Below are positions 14,933 to 17,982 of a DNA stretch of 17,982 nt, piece by piece. Every line of letters begins with the position of its first letter. Position 1 is the first letter of the stretch. Below the pieces are notes generated by a model. It made no database searches and was not told where the DNA came from. It saw nothing but the letters and a program-made list of their open reading frames with translations. This DNA is from Halanaerobiales bacterium (GTDB taxonomy: Bacteria > Bacillota > Halanaerobiia > Halanaerobiales > M55B127): positions 1 through 17,982 of the forward strand of contig JAIPEV010000010.1 of assembly GCA_021736965.1 (NCBI GenBank), in the 5' to 3' direction. Position numbers and translations under genes: made by a program.

Positions 14933-15898
14933 ATGAAATTACTTAAAGCTCAAAGCATAATAATAACATTTACATTATTAATCCTACTTTCGATTACTTT
15001 TGGTGGTGTTGGTCATACAGAGACAAAAAAGGTTGTAATTCAAACTCCACCTGTACTAGCTGCACTTCCATTATTGAAGATCGATGAGTCAGGTGAGTTA
15101 GATAACTTTCTCGATATAGAAGTTAAGATCTCTCCTGATCATCAGAGAGCGATATCTTTAATAGCAAAAAATGAAATAGATTTTATAATAACAGGTGTAA
15201 ATGTTGGTGCAAAAATTTATAATAAGGGTATAAATGTCAAGCTACTTAATGTTAATACCTGGGCAGTAGATTATTTATTAACAAATGGATTTAAGGCAGA
15301 GAGTTTTGAAGATCTTAAAGGTAAAACAATAAGTTTGCCTTTAAAAGGTGGCCCCTTGGACTTTTTAGCCAGATACTTGCTTGAAAATAATGGGATTAGT
15401 GAAAAAGAAGTCAAATTAATATATAGACCTTTACCTAATGGAGCAAAATATTTTAACAGTGGGCAGATTGATTCGATAATTTTGCCTGAACCATTAGTAT
15501 CAGTTAGTCTAGCTCAAAATGATAATGCTTACTTATCATTAGATATTCAAAAAGAATGGGCTAAATTTAATGATGGTGATCAAAGGATTCCTTTTGTAGG
15601 TATCTTTGTTTCTGAGCAGTTTGCTAGTGGTAATCCTGGATTTACAGAAATAATTGCAGGTAAGTATATAGAAAATTTAAACTACTATAATGACAATCCA
15701 AATGAAGCTGCAAAAGATGCTTCTAAATACTTTAATATTCCAGAACCAATCATGGAAAAAGCCCTTACAAGAACAAATATTAATATATACCCAGAAGATA
15801 TTTCAAGGAAACTTACAAATAATTACTTTGAAGCCATTTTGGAGATGTATCCCGAAATGATAGGTGGTAATTTACCAGATGAAGAGTTTTATTATTAA
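14933..15898 (+). CDS. NitT/TauT-type ABC transporter, substrate-binding protein
   Basis: Exported binding protein for an importer of the nitrate/sulfonate/taurine class, judged mainly from its permease and ATPase partners. Residues 1-28 form a signal peptide with a long hydrophobic core (about 9-24) and no Cys, so the mature protein should be free in the periplasm, as with the first binding protein. The fold is a two-lobe NMT1/TauA-like type: TPPVLAALPLL at the start of the mature part, FEDLKGKTISLPLKGGP (102-118, by family the hinge-side lobe 2 entry), and GQIDSIILPEPL near residue 180. At 321 residues it is of normal size. AAGGAG (14917-14922) is 10 nt before the ATG. The substrate is not predictable; a sulfur compound is only a guess from the neighbouring suf genes. 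Confidence 0.82.
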   Translation: MKLLKAQSIIITFTLLILLSITFGGVGHTETKKVVIQTPPVLAALPLLKIDESGELDNFLDIEVKISPDHQRAISLIAKNEIDFIITGVNVGAKIYNKGINVKLLNVNTWAVDYLLTNGFKAESFEDLKGKTISLPLKGGPLDFLARYLLENNGISEKEVKLIYRPLPNGAKYFNSGQIDSIILPEPLVSVSLAQNDNAYLSLDIQKEWAKFNDGDQRIPFVGIFVSEQFASGNPGFTEIIAGKYIENLNYYNDNPNEAAKDASKYFNIPEPIMEKALTRTNINIYPEDISRKLTNNYFEAILEMYPEMIGGNLPDEEFYY

Positions 15899-16652
15899 AA
15901 AGATTAAAGAAATATTATTAGGCGCCACCGGTTTTTTGGTGGTGTTCTTAATTTGGTTTTACTACTCAGGCCAGATTAATCCTTTAATTTTACCTACCCC
16001 TGGTGAAACATGGGCTGCCTTTATAGATATTTATCAAAAGGGAGATTTATTTTTTAACCTTTTTATCACAATTAAAAGAACGCTAATTGGTTATGGATTA
16101 GCATTAATTTCAGGTTTTATACTGGCATTACTACTTAACAAATCTAAAATATTAAAGAATATATTGAAACCTCTAATTACTGTTATTCAAACAACACCAC
16201 CTGTAATTTGGCTAGCTTTAGCTGTAATTTGGTTTGGAATTGCTGATAACTTAACACCCATTTTTTTAATATTTATTGTAACATTACCGATTATTATTAT
16301 AAATATATTCGAAGGGCTACATGATATAGATAATAATTTAATAGAAATGGCAAAGGTATATAAAGCAAGTAGTAAAGAGATTTTATTTGATATATTCATA
16401 CCCTCTTTAACCCCCTATATCTTTTCTGCACTAAGTATTGGTTTTGCTTTTGCTTGGAAATCAACTATCTTTGCAGAATTTATTGGTTCAAACAGTGGGG
16501 TAGGTTTTGCTCTTAGCATGGCAAATAGTAATTTAAATACTGATAAATTATTTGCCTGGGCAATTGTTTTAATTATTTTGATGTTAGTAATTGAGTATTT
16601 AATAATTAAACCATTACAAAAAAGGATTACCAGGTGGAAAAAAGATGAATAA
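15879..16652 (+). CDS. NitT/TauT-type ABC transporter, permease
   Basis: Membrane subunit of the SsuC/TauC family with about six transmembrane helices in 257 residues. LPTPGETWAAF (about 38-48) and the TPPVIWLALAVIWFGI stretch are family hallmarks, and EMAKVYKASSKEILFDIFIP (about 155-174) is the EAA loop contacting the ATPase. I chose ATG 15879, giving MKSFIIKK; a GTG at 15864 in the same frame lies within the GGTGG that probably acts as the SD. The gene overlaps the end of the binding-protein gene by 20 nt and the start of the ATPase gene by 8 nt, so the three are translationally linked. Confidence 0.9.
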   Translation: MKSFIIKKIKEILLGATGFLVVFLIWFYYSGQINPLILPTPGETWAAFIDIYQKGDLFFNLFITIKRTLIGYGLALISGFILALLLNKSKILKNILKPLITVIQTTPPVIWLALAVIWFGIADNLTPIFLIFIVTLPIIIINIFEGLHDIDNNLIEMAKVYKASSKEILFDIFIPSLTPYIFSALSIGFAFAWKSTIFAEFIGSNSGVGFALSMANSNLNTDKLFAWAIVLIILMLVIEYLIIKPLQKRITRWKKDE

Positions 16653-17385
16653 TTTATTAAAAGTAAAAAATATAAATAAAAGTTATGGAGATCTAAAAGT
16701 TTTACAAGATGTTTCTCTTAAGATAAACAAAGGTGAAATTGTAACCTTATTAGGGCCTTCGGGAAGTGGGAAAACGACACTTTTTAAAATTGCTGCAGGT
16801 CTTATCAAACAAGATGAGGGAGAGGTCATAGTTGATAAAAGTTCAAGGATAGGTTATGTCTTTCAAGAACCCAGACTGTTACCCTGGCGAAAGATAAAGG
16901 AAAACTTCAACTTTGTTCAAAGAAACTTCATGTCAAAAGAGCAAGCAAAAAAATTAATGGCTGAATTACTTAAGTTAACAAATCTAGAAAATATTATAGA
17001 TAGTTATCCAGAAAAGTTAAGTGGTGGTATGAAACAACGGGTTGAGATTTTAAAGGCTTTATCTATTAACCCTAATTTACTAATAATGGATGAACCTCTA
17101 AAGTCCGTTGATACTCAAACTGAAGTTAATTTAAGAAAGATGCTTTTAAACATACATACAAAAAAAAATATAGATATTTTTATGATCACCCATGATCCAG
17201 AAGAAGCAGCTTTATTATCTGACAGGATTTATGTTTTGTCAGATAGGCCAGGTAAGATTGTAAAAGAGTTCAAGATTGATAAAGACAAGGAAGATAGAAC
17301 TCTAAAAGATGATCAAGTTTACGATACAATTAATGAAATTATTGATATATTTATGGAACTTGTTAAAGACTATAACTGGGTTTAA
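16645..17385 (+). CDS. NitT/TauT-type ABC transporter, ATP-binding protein
   Basis: ATPase of the SsuB/TauB class. Motifs: Walker A GPSGSGKTT (37-45), Q-loop Gln74 in VFQEPRLLPW (the LLPW sequence is typical of this class), signature LSGGMKQR (125-132), Walker B LLIMDEP (145-151) with Glu150, and His173. Small departures are DEPLKSVD in place of the usual DEPFGALD and ILKALS in place of the usual ARALA after the signature; the catalytic residues are kept, so it should be active. Length is 246 residues. AGGTGG (16633-16638) lies inside the permease gene and the start overlaps its end by 8 nt. A strong terminator follows. Confidence 0.92.
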   Translation: MNNLLKVKNINKSYGDLKVLQDVSLKINKGEIVTLLGPSGSGKTTLFKIAAGLIKQDEGEVIVDKSSRIGYVFQEPRLLPWRKIKENFNFVQRNFMSKEQAKKLMAELLKLTNLENIIDSYPEKLSGGMKQRVEILKALSINPNLLIMDEPLKSVDTQTEVNLRKMLLNIHTKKNIDIFMITHDPEEAALLSDRIYVLSDRPGKIVKEFKIDKDKEDRTLKDDQVYDTINEIIDIFMELVKDYNWV

Positions 17386-17409
17386 AACGAATAAAAAAAT
17401 AGGATTTTT

Positions 17410-17448
17410 AAAAGGCTTTGTATCTAAAAATAGACAGAGTCTTTTTTT
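17410..17448 (+). terminator. Intrinsic terminator of the suf/ABC transporter operon
   Basis: AAAAGGCTTTGT (17410-17421) pairs over 12 positions, two of them G-U, with ACAGAGTCTTTT (17434-17445) around a 12-nt loop. Seven T's (17442-17448) close it. It separates the transporter from the following dehydrogenase gene. Confidence 0.85.
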
Positions 17449-17513
17449 ACTTTTAAATTAAAATAGTATAAAATAAAAAAAAGATAATATAAATGAGGAG
17501 GATCTATAACTTA

Positions 17514-17982
17514 ATGACTAAAAATCCTAAGATCACAATAATTGGAGCTGGAACCGGAGGATATGTAGCCGCTTTAAGGGCTGCTCAATTAGGGGCTGAA
17601 GTTAAATTAATTGAAAAAGATAAAATCGGGGGTATTTGTCTTAATTTTGGGTGCATTCCCACTAAATCATTAGTACATATTTCAAATAATTACTCTCAAA
17701 TAAAGTCGGCAAATAGATATGGCATAGAATATAAAGAACTTAAATTAAATATGAAAAAAGTAATAAAGAATAAAAATAATGTAGTCAAACAGCTCGTTGG
17801 TGGAGTTGAATTTTTATTAAAAAAACATGATGTAAAAGTCATTAAAGGGACTGCTCAGATAATCGATAAAAACTTAGTTTCGGTAGAAACCCAAGAAGGT
17901 AACAAAACAGTTGATACTGACTATATAATTATAGCTACAGGTTCGAAAATAAAGAAAGCCCCCATAAAAGGTATAGAACAAG
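17514..17982 (+). CDS. lpdA: Dihydrolipoamide dehydrogenase (3' partial)
   Basis: FAD-dependent pyridine nucleotide-disulfide oxidoreductase that reoxidises the dihydrolipoyl group of 2-oxoacid dehydrogenase or glycine cleavage complexes. The frame is open to the window edge, giving 156 residues, about a third of the usual 460. Visible are the FAD-binding GAGTGG (11-16), the redox-active disulfide in GGICLNFGCIPTKSL (39-53, Cys42 and Cys47), and the second FAD contact ATGS (141-144). The CLNFGCIPTK form with four residues between cysteines is specific to the Lpd/glutathione reductase group; Lpd fits better than mercuric or glutathione reductase, but the deciding C-terminal His-Glu lies outside. 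ATG 17514 is preceded by AGGAGG (17496-17501) at a rather long 12-nt spacing; no in-frame alternative start was seen. Confidence 0.85.
   Translation, partial: MTKNPKITIIGAGTGGYVAALRAAQLGAEVKLIEKDKIGGICLNFGCIPTKSLVHISNNYSQIKSANRYGIEYKELKLNMKKVIKNKNNVVKQLVGGVEFLLKKHDVKVIKGTAQIIDKNLVSVETQEGNKTVDTDYIIIATGSKIKKAPIKGIEQ

Overview
The window is AT-rich DNA with strong Shine-Dalgarno sites (AGGAGG type), short intergenic gaps and many ATGA or 8-nt start/stop overlaps, which fits a low-GC Firmicute. Both ABC substrate-binding proteins carry a signal peptide but no lipobox cysteine. A typical monoderm Firmicute would anchor them as lipoproteins, so I infer a diderm, anaerobic lineage of the Halanaerobiales type (inference, not proven). 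There are no rRNA, tRNA, IS or CRISPR features. The first gene runs off the left edge and the last off the right edge.

Region 1 (1-8151) centres on alpha-glucan metabolism. A GAF/HD-GYP cyclic-di-GMP phosphodiesterase (partial) sits just upstream of a type I pullulanase (pulA). The branching enzyme glgB is convergent to pulA, the two stops overlap by 4 nt, and the probable pulA terminator lies inside glgB. From a 179-bp divergent promoter region glgA runs the other way. Its product is a normal GT5 glycogen synthase with an unusual C-terminal ComEA-like helix-hairpin-helix tail. A zinc-dependent phospholipase C-like protein and an SRAP (YedK/HMCES) DNA-protein crosslink protein follow on the same strand. 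No glgC, glgD or glgP is present here.

Region 2 (8278-11156) is a complete polar amino acid ABC importer in the order binding protein, permease, ATPase, permease, ending in a clear terminator. The first permease has an odd start region that suggests a one-base indel or a small coupled leader ORF.

Region 3 (11157-13112) is a 428-nt intergenic region with three inverted pairs of an AAAGTA-type motif, a possible terminator and an extended -10 promoter. It is followed by a monocistronic membrane-bound PAS-GAF-GGDEF diguanylate cyclase with its own terminator.

Region 4 (13120-17448) starts with a good promoter and encodes a two-gene minimal Fe-S assembly pair (SufC plus a short SufB/D-like protein) with no cysteine desulfurase or scaffold gene beside it. 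A NitT/TauT-type ABC importer follows (binding protein, permease, ATPase, all overlapping) and ends in a strong terminator. A dihydrolipoamide dehydrogenase then begins and runs off the window.

The most unusual items are the GlgA-HhH fusion, the inverted-repeat array at 11237-11417, the minimal SufCB pair with a CxxC tail, and the pulA terminator embedded in glgB.
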